This document shows positions 19,480 through 29,410 of a stretch of 64,000 nt of DNA, piece by piece. Numbering within the stretch: position 1 is the stretch's first letter; each line of letters begins with the position of its first letter. Both the position numbers and the translations under genes were made by a program. The notes beneath the pieces were generated by a model that searched no databases, had not been told where the DNA came from, and worked only from the letters and a program-made list of their open reading frames with translations. Where the stretch lies: assembly GCF_013283365.1 (NCBI RefSeq), contig NZ_WBYM01000001.1, positions 589,236-653,235 on the forward strand. The letters run 5' to 3'. The stretch is from Marinobacterium sp. xm-d-530. GTDB lineage: Bacteria > Pseudomonadota > Gammaproteobacteria > Pseudomonadales > Balneatricaceae.

Positions 19480-20646
19480 ATGCCGGCTAGCTTGCCAACG
19501 GACTCCGTCGGTATCGTTACACCAGAATTGATTCACTTTGCCGAGCCTCTCTCTTTGGCTTCCGGCCGAGTGCTGCCTGAATACGATCTTATGGTTGAGA
19601 CCTACGGGCAACTTAATGCGGATTGCTCAAATGCGGTTTTGATCTGCCATGCACTATCGGGTCACCACCATGCGGCGGGATATCATTCAGAGAGTGATAA
19701 ATACCCTGGCTGGTGGGACAGTGCTATTGGTCCTGGGAAGCCGATCGACACGAATCGCTTTTTTGTTGTGTCCTTGAATAACCTTGGTGGCTGTCACGGC
19801 TCGACAGGCCCGACTTCCATCGATCCAAACACCGGAAAACCTTACGGACCAGACTTTCCTTTTGTAACCGTTCGAGACTGGGTTAACAGTCAGGTTCGAC
19901 TTGCAGACCACTTCGGTATCCAACGTTGGGCAGCGATTGTGGGTGGCAGCTTGGGCGGTATGCAGGCTATGCAGTGGTCAATCGACTTCCCTGAAAGACT
20001 GGGTCACGCGTTAATCATCGCCTCTTCACCAAAGTTAACGGCACAGAATATCGCGTTCAATGAGGTGGCTAGACAGGCTATTTCGAAAGACCCTCAGTTC
20101 CACGAGGGACGCTATTACGATCACGAAACCCTTCCCAAAACAGGGCTCTCACTGGCTCGAATGATTGGCCACATCACCTATCTATCTGATGATGGCATGG
20201 CCGAGAAGTTTGGTCGTGAGATGCGCACGGGTGAGCTGAGTTTCGACTTAAATACTCAATTCCAAGTCGAAAGTTACCTTCGATACCAAGGTGAGAAGTT
20301 TTCGACGGCGTTCGATGCAAATACCTACCTGTTAATGACAAAAGCGCTGGATTACTTTGATCCCGCATCAGAGTATGGCGATGATCTTTCAAAAGCATTA
20401 AGCCAGGCTAGCTGTAAATTTCTCGTCGTCTCGTTTACAACAGACTGGCGCTTCTCTCCCGAGCGCTCGCGTGAGATTACCGATGCACTGGTCGCAGCCA
20501 ATAAAGATGTTAGCTACGCAGAAATCGACTCTGATCACGGACACGACGCCTTCTTAATCGATAGCCCTCGTTACATGGCTGTTTTTAGAGCCTACATGAA
20601 CCGTGTAGCCAATGAACTCAATCTAGGAGTCACCCATGAGAGCTGA
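19480..20646 (+). CDS. metX: Homoserine O-acyltransferase MetX
   Basis: Alpha/beta-hydrolase-fold acyltransferase activating homoserine for methionine synthesis. The 388 residues carry [12 protein letters not shown] near 56-67, the nucleophile elbow GGSLGG with Ser157, and SDHGHDAFL near the C-terminus for the catalytic His. MetX was first described as an acetyltransferase, but Pseudomonas-type gammaproteobacterial members use succinyl-CoA, so succinylation is the better guess here. AGGAGATAG precedes the ATG. It overlaps metW by eleven bases, a conserved metXW pair. Confidence 0.93.
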   Translation: MPASLPTDSVGIVTPELIHFAEPLSLASGRVLPEYDLMVETYGQLNADCSNAVLICHALSGHHHAAGYHSESDKYPGWWDSAIGPGKPIDTNRFFVVSLNNLGGCHGSTGPTSIDPNTGKPYGPDFPFVTVRDWVNSQVRLADHFGIQRWAAIVGGSLGGMQAMQWSIDFPERLGHALIIASSPKLTAQNIAFNEVARQAISKDPQFHEGRYYDHETLPKTGLSLARMIGHITYLSDDGMAEKFGREMRTGELSFDLNTQFQVESYLRYQGEKFSTAFDANTYLLMTKALDYFDPASEYGDDLSKALSQASCKFLVVSFTTDWRFSPERSREITDALVAANKDVSYAEIDSDHGHDAFLIDSPRYMAVFRAYMNRVANELNLGVTHES

Positions 20647-21226
20647 TTTAGAGATCATTGCAGACTGGATTCAACCCGAGGCGCGCGTCCTTGATATGGG
20701 TTGTGGTGACGGTGAACTGCTCGATTTTCTCTCCCAGCAAAAGCAGGTTGATGGCTTAGGTTTAGAGATCGATCATGACAATATCACTCACTGTATTGCT
20801 CGCGGTGTAAACGTCATTGAAAAAAACTTAGATGAAGGTCTTGCCAGCATAGACGACTCAAGCTTTGACAGCGTCGTTATGACGCAAGCGTTGCAGGTCA
20901 TGCACCGTCCCGACTTGATCGTAGAGGAGATGTTGCGTATTGGTAATGAGGGGATCGTCACCTTCCCTAACTTTGCCCACTGGCGTGCGCGATTCTACTT
21001 GGCATTTCGCGGTAAGATGCCGGTCTCCAAGTTTCTCTCTTACAGTTGGTATGACACGCCAAACATTCACTTCTGTACCTTTAAAGATTTTGAAGCGCTC
21101 TGCATCGAGAGAAACATCCGAATCATTGAACGCACCGTAGTCGATAATGAGCACCGCCAGCGTTGGTGGCATAAGCTCTGGCCCAACATGATGGGTGAAA
21201 TCGCGATCTACCGAATCACACGTTAG
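20636..21226 (+). CDS. metW: Methionine biosynthesis protein MetW
   Basis: Methyltransferase-fold protein that always accompanies this MetX subtype and is required with it for homoserine acylation in several proteobacteria. The 196 residues show the SAM-binding loop [15 protein letters not shown] near 19-33 and the family signature [10 protein letters not shown]. The start overlaps the metX 3' end, with AGGAGTCACCC as SD, which fits translational coupling. Whether it binds SAM functionally is unknown. Confidence 0.94.
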   Translation: MRADLEIIADWIQPEARVLDMGCGDGELLDFLSQQKQVDGLGLEIDHDNITHCIARGVNVIEKNLDEGLASIDDSSFDSVVMTQALQVMHRPDLIVEEMLRIGNEGIVTFPNFAHWRARFYLAFRGKMPVSKFLSYSWYDTPNIHFCTFKDFEALCIERNIRIIERTVVDNEHRQRWWHKLWPNMMGEIAIYRITR

Positions 21227-21238
21227 AGGTTGAGATTA

Positions 21239-21676
21239 ATGATGCGTTCTTTAATGGTTCTATTACTCACTTCGCTATTTGCTCTGTCCGGTCATGCGGA
21301 ACAGAAACAGATTGAGCGTGGTTATGAAGTGCACTATAACGCCTTCAACTCGAGTTTCGTTACCCCTGAAGTCGCCGCTGCAAATGGCATCCTGCGCAGT
21401 AAAGTGAGAGCTCTGGTCAATGTGGCTGTTTTCAAACTTGAGCAGAACGGTTACAAAACGGCTGTACGTGCCAATATAAAAGGCGAGGCGAGTAATTTGC
21501 TTCAACAGATTCAGACCATCGAATTCAAACCGATCATTGAAGGCGATGCAATCTACTACATTGGCGGGTTCCGCTTCAGCGAAGAGGAACGCATGACGAT
21601 CGAGCTCGAGGTCACACCGGACCCTAACCAAGCTCCGATCAAGGTTAGCTTCAACCAAACCTTCTACACGGAGTAG
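21239..21676 (+). CDS. DUF4426 periplasmic protein
   Basis: Exported protein of unknown function. From the ATG at 21239 (or the adjacent ATG at 21242) it has about 145 residues, with a signal peptide ending near SGHA and a mature part starting EQKQIERGYEVHYNAFNSSF. The rest is a beta-rich domain with the family's conserved TPEVAAANGI. An AGAGG lies eight bases upstream. The same gene lies between metW and rdgB in Pseudomonas, so the linkage is old, but I cannot say what it does. Confidence 0.85.
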   Translation: MMRSLMVLLLTSLFALSGHAEQKQIERGYEVHYNAFNSSFVTPEVAAANGILRSKVRALVNVAVFKLEQNGYKTAVRANIKGEASNLLQQIQTIEFKPIIEGDAIYYIGGFRFSEEERMTIELEVTPDPNQAPIKVSFNQTFYTE

Positions 21677-21678
21677 GC

Positions 21679-22281
21679 ATGAGCCAGCGGATTGTTTTAG
21701 CCAGCGGTAACCAGGGCAAACTCAAGGAGTTCTCAAAGATACTGGCCCCTTTGGATTTTGAGATCGTCTCCCAGGGAGACTTGGGTGTTGAAGATGCTGA
21801 AGAGACCGGTTTAAGTTTTGTCGAGAACGCGATCATCAAAGCCCGCAACGCTTGCGCTGCAACCGGCTTACCTGCCATTGCTGATGACTCAGGCCTTGAG
21901 GTGGATGCTCTCTCTGGAGCCCCTGGCATCTACTCTGCTCGTTTTGCAGGCCCAGGAGCCTCGGACCAACAGAATATAGATAAGCTTCTTCAAGAGCTTG
22001 GTGAGCTTGAAGCGGAGCAGCGCTCTGCACGATTTCGCTGTGTTCTGGTCTGTATGCGCCACCAGAATGATCCTACTCCACTGATCGCTGTGGGCAGCTG
22101 GGAAGGTAAGATTCTTGGTGCACCTGAAGGGGAGAATGGCTTTGGTTACGATCCTATATTCTGGTCACCTGAGTATGACTGCGCAGCAGCACAACTCACC
22201 CCAGAGCAGAAAAAAGCCGTCAGCCATCGCGGCAAAGCCGTTGCACAGCTGACAGAACAGCTGGCTGCTTTCCTCGCCTAA
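21679..22281 (+). CDS. rdgB: dITP/XTP pyrophosphatase RdgB
   Basis: House-cleaning nucleotidase that hydrolyses dITP, XTP and related non-canonical purine triphosphates. The 200 residues match E. coli RdgB (197). SGNQGKLKEF near 9-18 binds the phosphates, ADDSGLEVDAL near 70-80 holds the metal-binding Asp pair, and FGYDPIFW and SHRGKA form the base pocket. It starts two bases after the DUF4426 stop and abuts hemW directly. Confidence 0.97.
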   Translation: MSQRIVLASGNQGKLKEFSKILAPLDFEIVSQGDLGVEDAEETGLSFVENAIIKARNACAATGLPAIADDSGLEVDALSGAPGIYSARFAGPGASDQQNIDKLLQELGELEAEQRSARFRCVLVCMRHQNDPTPLIAVGSWEGKILGAPEGENGFGYDPIFWSPEYDCAAAQLTPEQKKAVSHRGKAVAQLTEQLAAFLA

Positions 22282-23427
22282 ATGGATGCCAAGCTACCAC
22301 CGCTGTCACTCTATGTGCACGTGCCTTGGTGCATTCGAAAGTGTCCATATTGTGACTTCAATTCGCACCAAGTCAGAGATGAGATTCCTGAATCACTCTA
22401 CTTGGACCGACTCATTTCAGAACTTAAAAACGAGCAACACCTAACGTCTGGTCGACCCATACATTCGATCTTCATCGGTGGCGGGACACCTAGCCTTCTA
22501 AAACCGGAAAGCTACGCCAGATTACTTGAGGCTGTTAAATCAAACTACAGCCTAGAACCAGACGCTGAAATTACTATGGAAGCAAACCCTGGGACTTTTG
22601 AACAAGAGAAGTTTGAAGGGTTTGCAGATGCGGGCATCAATCGGTTGTCGATTGGCGTGCAGAGCTTTGATGATGATCGACTGAGAGCTCTTGGCCGAAT
22701 TCATACAGGCGGCGAAGCCATTAAAGCCATTCAATCAGCAACAAAACTGTTTCAACGGACTAATATCGATCTGATGCACGGACTACCCGGTCAAACCCCG
22801 GACGCTGCGTTGAATGATCTTGAGCAGGCTATCGCATTCGAACCCGATCAAATCTCTTGGTATCAACTGACGATTGAACCTAACACAGAGTTTGCAGCCA
22901 AACCGCCCTCTCTACCGATCGAGGAGTCCTTATGGACTATTCAGGAGCAGGGCAGTGAACTGCTAAAACGTCATGGCTATGAGCAATATGAGATTTCGGC
23001 CTTCGCACGACCAGGCGGTGAATCAAAACACAACCTCAACTACTGGCAGTTCGGCGACTACTTAGGTATTGGAGCCGGCGCACACGCTAAGATTTCCCGC
23101 TGGGAGCAAGGTCAGCTGCTGATTGAACGTATTCATAAACAGCGCCAACCCAAGGCTTACATAAATGCCATCGACCCAGTTGCAGGTAGAGAGATCATAG
23201 AATCCGAGGCTCTGCCCTTTGAGTTTATGCTCAATGCCTTGCGCCTGAAATCGGGCGTTGCCACAGAGCTTTTTGAGCAGAGCACTGGATGTTCGATTGA
23301 ACGTATAGAACCTCTGCTATCAAAAGCTCGTCAACGTGGAATGCTAATTGAAGACCCTGCCCGGATTGCTCCAACCCAAGAGGGGCAGCTGTTTCTGAAT
23401 GATCTGTTGGAGATGTTTATCGATTGA
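22282..23427 (+). CDS. hemW: Radical SAM protein HemW
   Basis: Radical SAM protein of the HemN-like group, now regarded as a heme chaperone rather than a coproporphyrinogen oxidase. The 381 residues (E. coli YggW 378) show the iron-sulfur motif as Cys17, Cys21 and Cys24 in VPWCIRKCPYCDFNSH. GGGTPSLL is the SAM-binding glycine motif, and LSIGVQSF and NYWQFGDYLGIGAGAH are family signatures. The ATG follows the rdgB stop with no gap and no SD, so translation probably depends on coupling. Its 3' end overlaps the convergent phosphatase by eleven bases. Confidence 0.95.
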   Translation: MDAKLPPLSLYVHVPWCIRKCPYCDFNSHQVRDEIPESLYLDRLISELKNEQHLTSGRPIHSIFIGGGTPSLLKPESYARLLEAVKSNYSLEPDAEITMEANPGTFEQEKFEGFADAGINRLSIGVQSFDDDRLRALGRIHTGGEAIKAIQSATKLFQRTNIDLMHGLPGQTPDAALNDLEQAIAFEPDQISWYQLTIEPNTEFAAKPPSLPIEESLWTIQEQGSELLKRHGYEQYEISAFARPGGESKHNLNYWQFGDYLGIGAGAHAKISRWEQGQLLIERIHKQRQPKAYINAIDPVAGREIIESEALPFEFMLNALRLKSGVATELFEQSTGCSIERIEPLLSKARQRGMLIEDPARIAPTQEGQLFLNDLLEMFID

Positions 23428-24133
23428 GGTTGGCGACGATCTTAGGTATCTCACTGATCGTCTCAGCGTGCCAGTCAGCCTCCACCTCAATGGCCCACTC
23501 CAGACCTTCGGGGTTGACCCAAATGGTATGCATTCCCATCTCTTTTGCCGCCCGAATATCATTAATCGGGTGATCACCCACATGGACCACCTCATCAGCC
23601 TTGACCGAGGCAAATTCCAAAGCCTTTTCAAACATCAAAGGATGGGGCTTCGCAGTACCCACCCCGTCGGCATTAAATTGAAAGTCGAACCACTGAGCTA
23701 AGGGTGTTTTAGCCACCTCAGCATTACCGTTACTCAGTGCACCAATCAGCAACCCTTGATCTTTAAGTTGCTGTAACATGTCGATCACCTGGTCGTAGGG
23801 CGTGACCGCGTGGCGATGATGTAAAAACAAATCAAAAGCTGCGGCCGCTTTGGATTCCGCCTCTTGTTGGGTAAGCCCCACTGAGACCATCCCCTCTTCA
23901 AGCAGACGTATACGTGTTTCTGTCATGCTGTGTGCAATTTCTGGATAACGCTCTAATAGAGAGCGACGCAGTGCTGATCCTTCGGCAAGATCACTCAATG
24001 AATATCGCTCTGTGTAAGCTGGGACCTCGCGCTCTAGCCACTCCCATAGCAAATCGTTCGCTTTAATCACAACCGGGTGGACGGCCCATAAGGTATCGTC
24101 GAGATCAAAGGTGACACACTTAATTTTTTTCAC
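23417..24133 (-). CDS. yigB: HAD-family phosphatase, YigB-like
   Basis: HAD-superfamily hydrolase of 238 residues matching E. coli YigB, which dephosphorylates FMN to riboflavin. Motif I is TFDLDDTLW near 8-16 with the nucleophile Asp, motif II is GALSNGNAE, and motif IV is VHVGDHPINDIRAAKEMG. GTG at 24133 overlaps the xerC end by 14 bases, the same xerC-yigB junction seen in E. coli. Substrate is inferred from the homologue; HAD enzymes are promiscuous. Confidence 0.9.
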   Translation of the reverse strand: MKKIKCVTFDLDDTLWAVHPVVIKANDLLWEWLEREVPAYTERYSLSDLAEGSALRRSLLERYPEIAHSMTETRIRLLEEGMVSVGLTQQEAESKAAAAFDLFLHHRHAVTPYDQVIDMLQQLKDQGLLIGALSNGNAEVAKTPLAQWFDFQFNADGVGTAKPHPLMFEKALEFASVKADEVVHVGDHPINDIRAAKEMGMHTIWVNPEGLEWAIEVEADWHAETISEIPKIVANLNR

Positions 24134-25028
24134 GTCGTTTAGCCCTTGGGTGTGAATTTTGATAGATCGATTTAAGTTGCTTGAAGTCTAGGTGCGTATA
24201 TATCTGAGTCGTACTGATATCGGCGTGACCTAATAGCTCTTGCACGGCACGAAGGTCACCAGAGCCGGCGAGCATTTCAGTCGCGAAACTATGACGCAGC
24301 CGGTGTGGGTATAAATTGCCTGCGACACCCGACTGTTCACCAAGCTCTTTCAAACGTTTCTCGACGCTGCGGGATGAGAGACGCTTGCCCAGTTTCCCGA
24401 CAAACAGAGCCTCTTCATTGTAGTCTGCTAATGCCAAGCGCTCCTTGAGCCAAAGCTGAATGGCCTGCAGAGCCGCACCGCCCACCGGAACTTGGCGCAT
24501 TTTGCGCCCCTTACCCTCAACGATGACGGAGCCTGAACCTAAATCGATATCGCTTAGATTAATACCAACCAGTTCCGATACGCGCAGCCCACTGGAATAG
24601 AGCAGCTCCATCATGGCTAGATCACGAATCTTTAAGGGATCATCTTGGGGCGTGTCTAACACCTCATTCAAGGTCTCAGAACTCAGTGTTTGTGGAAGAC
24701 GGCGAGGGGCTTTCGGCGCTTTAATGGCCAGAGCGGGATTATGTTCGCAGATCGATTGCTGATTCAGATATCGATAAAAGCTACGAAGCGCAGACAGCAT
24801 TCGTTGCAACGATCGGCCCGACAGACCCTCAGAGTGCAGCTCGGCCACCGCGTAACGCAGAGGGCGCTCAGAGAGCTCGAGCCAACTGGTGAATTCAATC
24901 AGTTGTAGCGTCTCTCGAAAGCGTTGAAGATCGCGCTGATAGTTGAAGACTGTTTTATCGGATAGCTGACGCTCGACACGCAGATGCTCGGTAAAGCGAA
25001 ATTCTAAGTCGCTGTCCGAGCAACCCAT
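24120..25028 (-). CDS. xerC: Tyrosine recombinase XerC
   Basis: Site-specific recombinase that with XerD resolves chromosome dimers at dif. The 302 residues (E. coli 298) have the core-binding SAM-like domain in the first 100. The catalytic set is Arg149 (SSGLRVSEL), Lys173, His242 and Arg245 (PHRLRHSF), His268 (LLGHADIST) and Tyr277. It sits in the dapF-DUF484-xerC-yigB operon as in E. coli and Pseudomonas, one base after the DUF484 gene, so it is the chromosomal XerC and not an integrase of a mobile element. Confidence 0.96.
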   Translation of the reverse strand: MGCSDSDLEFRFTEHLRVERQLSDKTVFNYQRDLQRFRETLQLIEFTSWLELSERPLRYAVAELHSEGLSGRSLQRMLSALRSFYRYLNQQSICEHNPALAIKAPKAPRRLPQTLSSETLNEVLDTPQDDPLKIRDLAMMELLYSSGLRVSELVGINLSDIDLGSGSVIVEGKGRKMRQVPVGGAALQAIQLWLKERLALADYNEEALFVGKLGKRLSSRSVEKRLKELGEQSGVAGNLYPHRLRHSFATEMLAGSGDLRAVQELLGHADISTTQIYTHLDFKQLKSIYQNSHPRAKRREKN

Positions 25029-25029
25029 G

Positions 25030-25701
25030 TTAGCCTCGAATATTCATCAAACGCGCAAGGATTCTGCTTAGAACTTCGCCGATATACGCCAAAAATAGCG
25101 TTCCTTGCGTAGACTGGAAGTAGTTGGCGTCGTATGAGCCAATCACCAGAAGACCTAAAGATTCGCCCTTCACTAGCGGTACCACAGCGCAAGATCCAAC
25201 GGGCTTTTGAGGGTTTCGGAATAAGAATCGGGTCATCTGATCCGACAACTGTCCGCAGACCGGGCTTGATGAGTCGATCAACGGCTGAACAATTGACGTT
25301 TGACTGCGCGGCAACACTCTTAGTGAGTTAACGTCGAGCTCCGTATCCGAGAAGAGGATTAGCTCCACCTCATCGCCACTGAAGTCGCCACACAAGCTCT
25401 CTTCAAGTGCAATACTGACTTCATCAAAGCTGTCTGCCTCTAGCAGTGACAGAACCATCCGCTTGGTCTTACCGAACTGCCCGTCGTTATGACGCGCTGC
25501 TTCGATCATATCCGACAGGTGGATTTCGAGTGTATTGGCTTTTTCTCGCAGCATGCTGGTTTGACGTTCAACCAAGGAGACCGCCGAACCTCTCTGATGA
25601 GGTACCGTCAGCTTTTCAAGTAACCAGGTATGGTTCTCAAAAAAACTGGGATTCTGTGCAAGCCACTCTGCGACTTGGTTTTCATCTAGCGGTTGGCTCA
25701 T
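25030..25701 (-). CDS. DUF484 family protein (YigA-like)
   Basis: Cytosolic protein with a short N-terminal helical part and a GAF-like domain. Its function is not established. The ATG at 25701 gives 223 residues starting [20 protein letters not shown] and overlaps the dapF stop by four bases (ATGA); a start 30 bases further up lies inside dapF and is less likely. [15 protein letters not shown] near 38-52 is the family signature. Its fixed position between dapF and xerC suggests cotranscription rather than a proven functional link. Confidence 0.92.
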   Translation of the reverse strand: MSQPLDENQVAEWLAQNPSFFENHTWLLEKLTVPHQRGSAVSLVERQTSMLREKANTLEIHLSDMIEAARHNDGQFGKTKRMVLSLLEADSFDEVSIALEESLCGDFSGDEVELILFSDTELDVNSLRVLPRSQTSIVQPLIDSSSPVCGQLSDQMTRFLFRNPQKPVGSCAVVPLVKGESLGLLVIGSYDANYFQSTQGTLFLAYIGEVLSRILARLMNIRG

Positions 25702-26531
25702 AAGTAGATCTGCCCTTCGTAAACCGAACATACGGGACCAGTCATATTGACGGAGTGCCCTTCACCTAACCACTCAATCTCAAGATCACCACCAGGTAAG
25801 TGAACGGTAACTTTGCTATCGAGAAGGCCACGCAAACGACCTGACACGACGGCAGCACAAGCCCCAGTACCACACGCTTGAGTTTCACCTGCACCGCGCT
25901 CATAGACACGAAGATTCACCTCATTTTTGGAGATGACTTCCATAAATCCGATATTGGCACGACTAGGGAAGACAGCATGAGATTCCAGCTCTGGCCCCCA
26001 GCTCTCAACCGGCGCGCTGTCAATGGAATCAACGACCAAGACAGCATGAGGATTACCCATGGAGACAGCACCAAACTCAACAGTTTGACCTGAAGCCAGT
26101 TGGGTAGAGTAAGTCGTGCTCTTCTCTGTGAAGGTGGTAGGCACTTCGACCGGATCCAACTCTGGAGCACCCATATCAACTTCAACCAGATCGCGACCCA
26201 CAATGTTCAACACCGCACGACCACGTGCTGTTTGCACCTTAATGGTATCTCGCAACACCAACCCTTTATCGCGAACAAATCGCGCAAAGCAGCGAGCGCC
26301 GTTGCCACAGTGCTCGACTTCACTGCCATCAGCATTAAAGATACGGTAACGAAAATCCATATCCGGATCGGATGGCGGTTCGACCAACAACATCTGATCA
26401 AAACCGACACCAAAATTACGATCCGAAAGTTGACGCACAAGGTCCGCGTTGACACGGACGCGTTGTGAGATGGCGTCAATGACCATAAAGTCATTGCCCA
26501 AGCCATGCATCTTAGTGAATCGCAGTAGCAT
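25698..26531 (-). CDS. dapF: Diaminopimelate epimerase
   Basis: PLP-independent racemase converting LL- to meso-diaminopimelate for lysine and peptidoglycan. The 277 residues (E. coli 274) show [13 protein letters not shown] at 7-19, the first catalytic Cys75 in [13 protein letters not shown], and the second Cys in [19 protein letters not shown] is also conserved. It follows lysA with a one-base overlap. Confidence 0.98.
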   Translation of the reverse strand: MLLRFTKMHGLGNDFMVIDAISQRVRVNADLVRQLSDRNFGVGFDQMLLVEPPSDPDMDFRYRIFNADGSEVEHCGNGARCFARFVRDKGLVLRDTIKVQTARGRAVLNIVGRDLVEVDMGAPELDPVEVPTTFTEKSTTYSTQLASGQTVEFGAVSMGNPHAVLVVDSIDSAPVESWGPELESHAVFPSRANIGFMEVISKNEVNLRVYERGAGETQACGTGACAAVVSGRLRGLLDSKVTVHLPGGDLEIEWLGEGHSVNMTGPVCSVYEGQIYL

Positions 26532-27787
26532 CAGCCTTCCTCTGACAGCAATGATTCACCGCGCACAAGATCAGCAAACTGCTCACGCTCACGAACCACT
26601 TGGAAGCGCGCATCATCCACCATCACCTCAGCGGCACGGCCACGGGTGTTGTAGTTAGAAGCCATGACAAAGCCGTATGCGCCTGCCGAGCAGACTGCTA
26701 ATAGATCACCTGGAGTCAGTGCCAACTTACGATCTTTGCCAAGGAAGTCGCCGGTTTCACAAATCGGGCCGACAAGATCCCAAACGGCCTCTTCCGCGGA
26801 TGACTCTAGCTGAGCTGGAATAATCTCTTGGTAAGCGCTGTATAGCGACGGGCGAATCAGATCGTTCATTGCCGCATCGATAATGGCAAAGTTCTTCTCT
26901 TCATTACGCTTAAGGAACTCAACCTTGGTGAGTAGAATTCCCGCGTTCGCAGAGATCGAACGGCCCGGCTCAAACACTAACTTAAGCTGACGATCACCCA
27001 AACGATCAATGATGGCATCGATGTAATCTTTGGGCTCTGGTGGTGTCTCGTCGGTGTAACAAACCCCTAAGCCACCGCCAAGGTCGAGGTGTTCGATCAG
27101 GATACCCGCTTCCGCCAATCGATCGATCAATGCTAATAGGCGATCGAGCGCATCGAGGAAGGGATCGATTTCAGTCAACTGCGAACCGATGTGGCAATCA
27201 ACGCCAACCACTTTAACGTTTGAAAGCTGAGCCGCTCGCTGATAAACCTCAAGCGCAGAATCAATAGCAATGCCAAACTTGTTCTCTTTAAGACCCGTTG
27301 AGATGTAAGGGTGCGTGCCCGCATCGACATCTGGATTCACACGGAATGAAACATCGGCCACCTTGCCTAACTCAGCAGCGACCGCATTAACACGTTCCAG
27401 CTCCGATTCAGACTCGATATTGAAACAGTGGATGCCAACCTCTAGCGCACGAGCGATCTCTGCAGCTTGCTTGCCAACACCAGAAAAGACCACTTTGGAA
27501 GGATCCGCACCTGCCAAAAGTACGCGTTCTAATTCACCCTGAGAGACAATATCAAAGCCTGCTCCCAACTTAGCCAATACATTTAACACAGCTAGGTTGG
27601 AGTTAGATTTAACCGCAAAGCAGACCAATGCATCGCGCCCTGCTAACGCGTCAGCATAAGCCAAATAGCCTCGCTCAAGGGCATCACGCGAGTAAACATA
27701 AGCGGGCGTGCCAACCGCATTTGCGATCTCTGCAACAGAGACGTCTTCCGCAAACAGTTGACCGTCGCGGTATTCAAAACTTTCCAT
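26531..27787 (-). CDS. lysA: Diaminopimelate decarboxylase
   Basis: PLP-dependent fold-type III decarboxylase that makes lysine from meso-diaminopimelate. The ATG at 27787 gives 418 residues starting [16 protein letters not shown]; an upstream in-frame start would overrun lptM and is rejected. The PLP lysine is Lys60 in [21 protein letters not shown] and [11 protein letters not shown] bind cofactor and substrate, and [14 protein letters not shown] contains the Cys from the partner subunit. AGAGAG lies upstream of the start. Order lptM-lysA-dapF is as in Pseudomonas. Confidence 0.97.
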   Translation of the reverse strand: MESFEYRDGQLFAEDVSVAEIANAVGTPAYVYSRDALERGYLAYADALAGRDALVCFAVKSNSNLAVLNVLAKLGAGFDIVSQGELERVLLAGADPSKVVFSGVGKQAAEIARALEVGIHCFNIESESELERVNAVAAELGKVADVSFRVNPDVDAGTHPYISTGLKENKFGIAIDSALEVYQRAAQLSNVKVVGVDCHIGSQLTEIDPFLDALDRLLALIDRLAEAGILIEHLDLGGGLGVCYTDETPPEPKDYIDAIIDRLGDRQLKLVFEPGRSISANAGILLTKVEFLKRNEEKNFAIIDAAMNDLIRPSLYSAYQEIIPAQLESSAEEAVWDLVGPICETGDFLGKDRKLALTPGDLLAVCSAGAYGFVMASNYNTRGRAAEVMVDDARFQVVREREQFADLVRGESLLSEEG

Positions 27788-27797
27788 TTTTTCTCTC

Positions 27798-27905
27798 TTA
27801 AGAGTTTGATTGCTGCGAAGTTTCAGCACCCGGCATCGACAATGGGCCCTTCTGACCGCATCCAACGAGTGCACAACAGAACACCAGTGCAAAGAACATT
27901 CGCAT
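27798..27905 (-). CDS. lptM: Small outer-membrane lipoprotein LptM (YifL)
   Basis: A 35-codon gene on the minus strand. It starts at ATG 27905 with GGAG six bases upstream, and stops with TAA at 27798-27800, ten bases before lysA. The product has a signal peptide with lipobox LVGC, the lipidated Cys16, and the mature start CGQKGPLSMP, the hallmark of LptM/YifL. In E. coli LptM binds the LptD translocon and promotes its disulfide-dependent maturation. Here it leads the lysA-dapF operon, the conserved location. Confidence 0.93.
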   Translation of the reverse strand: MRMFFALVFCCALVGCGQKGPLSMPGAETSQQSNS

Positions 27906-28019
27906 AATCCACTCCAATTACGACCAACCCTTAATGTGTCGGGTTTTGATCAATAAAATTAAAGCCAGAGTATACCCTGATAATAGGCTTGTAGGCGACC
28001 ACGAAAGGCCTATTTAGCA

Positions 28020-28047
28020 CGGACAAAGCTGCGGAAATCAGTATAAT
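28020..28047 (+). promoter_or_regulatory. Sigma-70 promoter of cyaY
   Basis: A perfect TATAAT at 28042-28047 has CGGACA (four of six to the -35 consensus) 16 bases upstream at 28020-28025. The start would be near 28054, leaving a leader of about 22 bases that contains the strong SD CAGGAGG. On the other strand a TATACT near 27975 could serve lptM-lysA, but I see no matching -35. Confidence 0.55.
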
Positions 28048-28075
28048 GAAATCAATGTTTACAGGAGGTTAGACA

Positions 28076-28402
28076 ATGAGTGATGCGATCTATTTAGAGC
28101 GTGTTGAAGAGACCCTCAACGCACTCGAAGAGCTGTTAGACCATGCGGAGTCCGATTTGGACTATGACAATAACGGCGCGATGATGACGATTAAGTGCCC
28201 TGACCGAAGCCAAATTATCCTAACGCGCCAGCCTCCAGTAAAGCAGCTTTGGCTAGCAACCCGCACACAAGGTCTGCATTTTGACTACGATGAAGCTCAA
28301 CAGGCTTGGGTTTTAGACTCGGACGGCTCGTTGCTACGAACTCATCTAATGGCTGCATTCGTCGATCAAACCGACGAGCAGCTCGACCTATCTGAGATCT
28401 AA
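28076..28402 (+). CDS. cyaY: Frataxin-like iron protein CyaY
   Basis: Bacterial frataxin that binds iron and regulates IscS during iron-sulfur cluster assembly. The 108 residues equal the usual length (106). The acidic first helix (ERVEETLNALEELLDHAESDLDY split over 9-31) is the iron/IscS surface. Beta strands include the conserved QIILTRQPPVKQLWLATR. It has a consensus SD (AGGAGG) eight bases upstream. Its divergence from lptM-lysA is conserved in gammaproteobacteria. Confidence 0.96.
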   Translation: MSDAIYLERVEETLNALEELLDHAESDLDYDNNGAMMTIKCPDRSQIILTRQPPVKQLWLATRTQGLHFDYDEAQQAWVLDSDGSLLRTHLMAAFVDQTDEQLDLSEI

Positions 28403-28405
28403 TTA

Positions 28406-29410
28406 ATGAAAATACTTGTTACAGGTGCGGCCGGTTTTATTGGTTTTCACGTCAGTCAGTGGCTATGCAATCGCGGTGATGAGGTTATTGGTATCGATAA
28501 TCTTAATGACTATTACGAAGTGAGTTTGAAAGAGGCGCGTCTCTCTCAATTGGAACCCCTATCGAACTTCCGCTTTATAAAACTCGACATCGCAGATCGT
28601 GATGGACTGGCTAATTTATTTGCAGAAGAGAAGTTTGATCGTGTTGTTCATTTAGCGGCGCAAGCGGGTGTTCGTTACTCCATTGAGAACCCGCATGCTT
28701 ATGCAGATTCCAACCTTGTTGGATTTCTAAATATTCTTGAAGGTTGTCGCCACAATCAAGTGGAGCACTTGGTTTACGCATCATCAAGCTCAGTATACGG
28801 TGCAAACGAGACCATTCCGTTCAGCGAAAATAATAATGTCGACCACCCAGTTTCGCTGTATGCCGCCTCCAAAAAGGCTAACGAAGCGATGGCTCATAGT
28901 TACAGTCAACTCTACAACTTACCGACTACTGGCCTGCGCTTCTTTACTGTCTACGGTCCTTGGGGTCGTCCAGATATGTCGCCAATTCTTTTCGCAAAAG
29001 CGATTACGGAAGACAAACCACTGAAGGTGTTTAACTACGGTAAGCACCGCCGCGACTTCACCTACATCGATGACATCGTACAAGGCGTAGTGCGCACACT
29101 GGATAATGTAGCTCAACCCAATCCGGAGTGGTCTGGCTTAGATCCTGATCCAGCAACATCAAAAGCGCCTTGGCGCATCTACAACATCGGCAATAGCCAG
29201 CCTGTAGAGCTACTCTACTACATTGAGTGCATTGAGAAGGCGTTAGGAAAAACAACCGAGAAGGAGTTACTGCCTCTACAACCTGGCGATGTTGAGCATA
29301 CCTATGCAGATGTAGCCGCTCTGATGTGCGACACTGGATACCAGCCCAACACACCGATTGAAGAGGGTGTAGAGAAGTTTATAGCCTGGTTTAAGTCCTA
29401 CTACGGTTAA
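28406..29410 (+). CDS. NAD-dependent epimerase, UDP-glucuronate 4-epimerase type
   Basis: Short-chain dehydrogenase-fold sugar-nucleotide epimerase, 334 residues. The NAD loop is TGAAGFIG at 6-13, the catalytic pair is Tyr152 and Lys156 (YAASK), and SSSSVYG lies near 126-132. The segment [18 protein letters not shown] after the first Rossmann unit is typical of UDP-glucuronate 4-epimerases (LpsL/Cap1J type). It starts three bases after cyaY and probably uses its promoter. The probable partner is the TviB-type dehydrogenase at 36344-37633, which would make the uronate it epimerises. UDP-GlcA versus UDP-GlcNAcA cannot be settled from the sequence. Confidence 0.85.
   Translation: MKILVTGAAGFIGFHVSQWLCNRGDEVIGIDNLNDYYEVSLKEARLSQLEPLSNFRFIKLDIADRDGLANLFAEEKFDRVVHLAAQAGVRYSIENPHAYADSNLVGFLNILEGCRHNQVEHLVYASSSSVYGANETIPFSENNNVDHPVSLYAASKKANEAMAHSYSQLYNLPTTGLRFFTVYGPWGRPDMSPILFAKAITEDKPLKVFNYGKHRRDFTYIDDIVQGVVRTLDNVAQPNPEWSGLDPDPATSKAPWRIYNIGNSQPVELLYYIECIEKALGKTTEKELLPLQPGDVEHTYADVAALMCDTGYQPNTPIEEGVEKFIAWFKSYYG

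Noticed and set aside
24120..25028. Integrase of a mobile element
   Set aside because: The tyrosine recombinase sits in the conserved dapF-DUF484-xerC-yigB operon and matches XerC in length and catalytic residues; no att sites, tRNA or phage genes are nearby.
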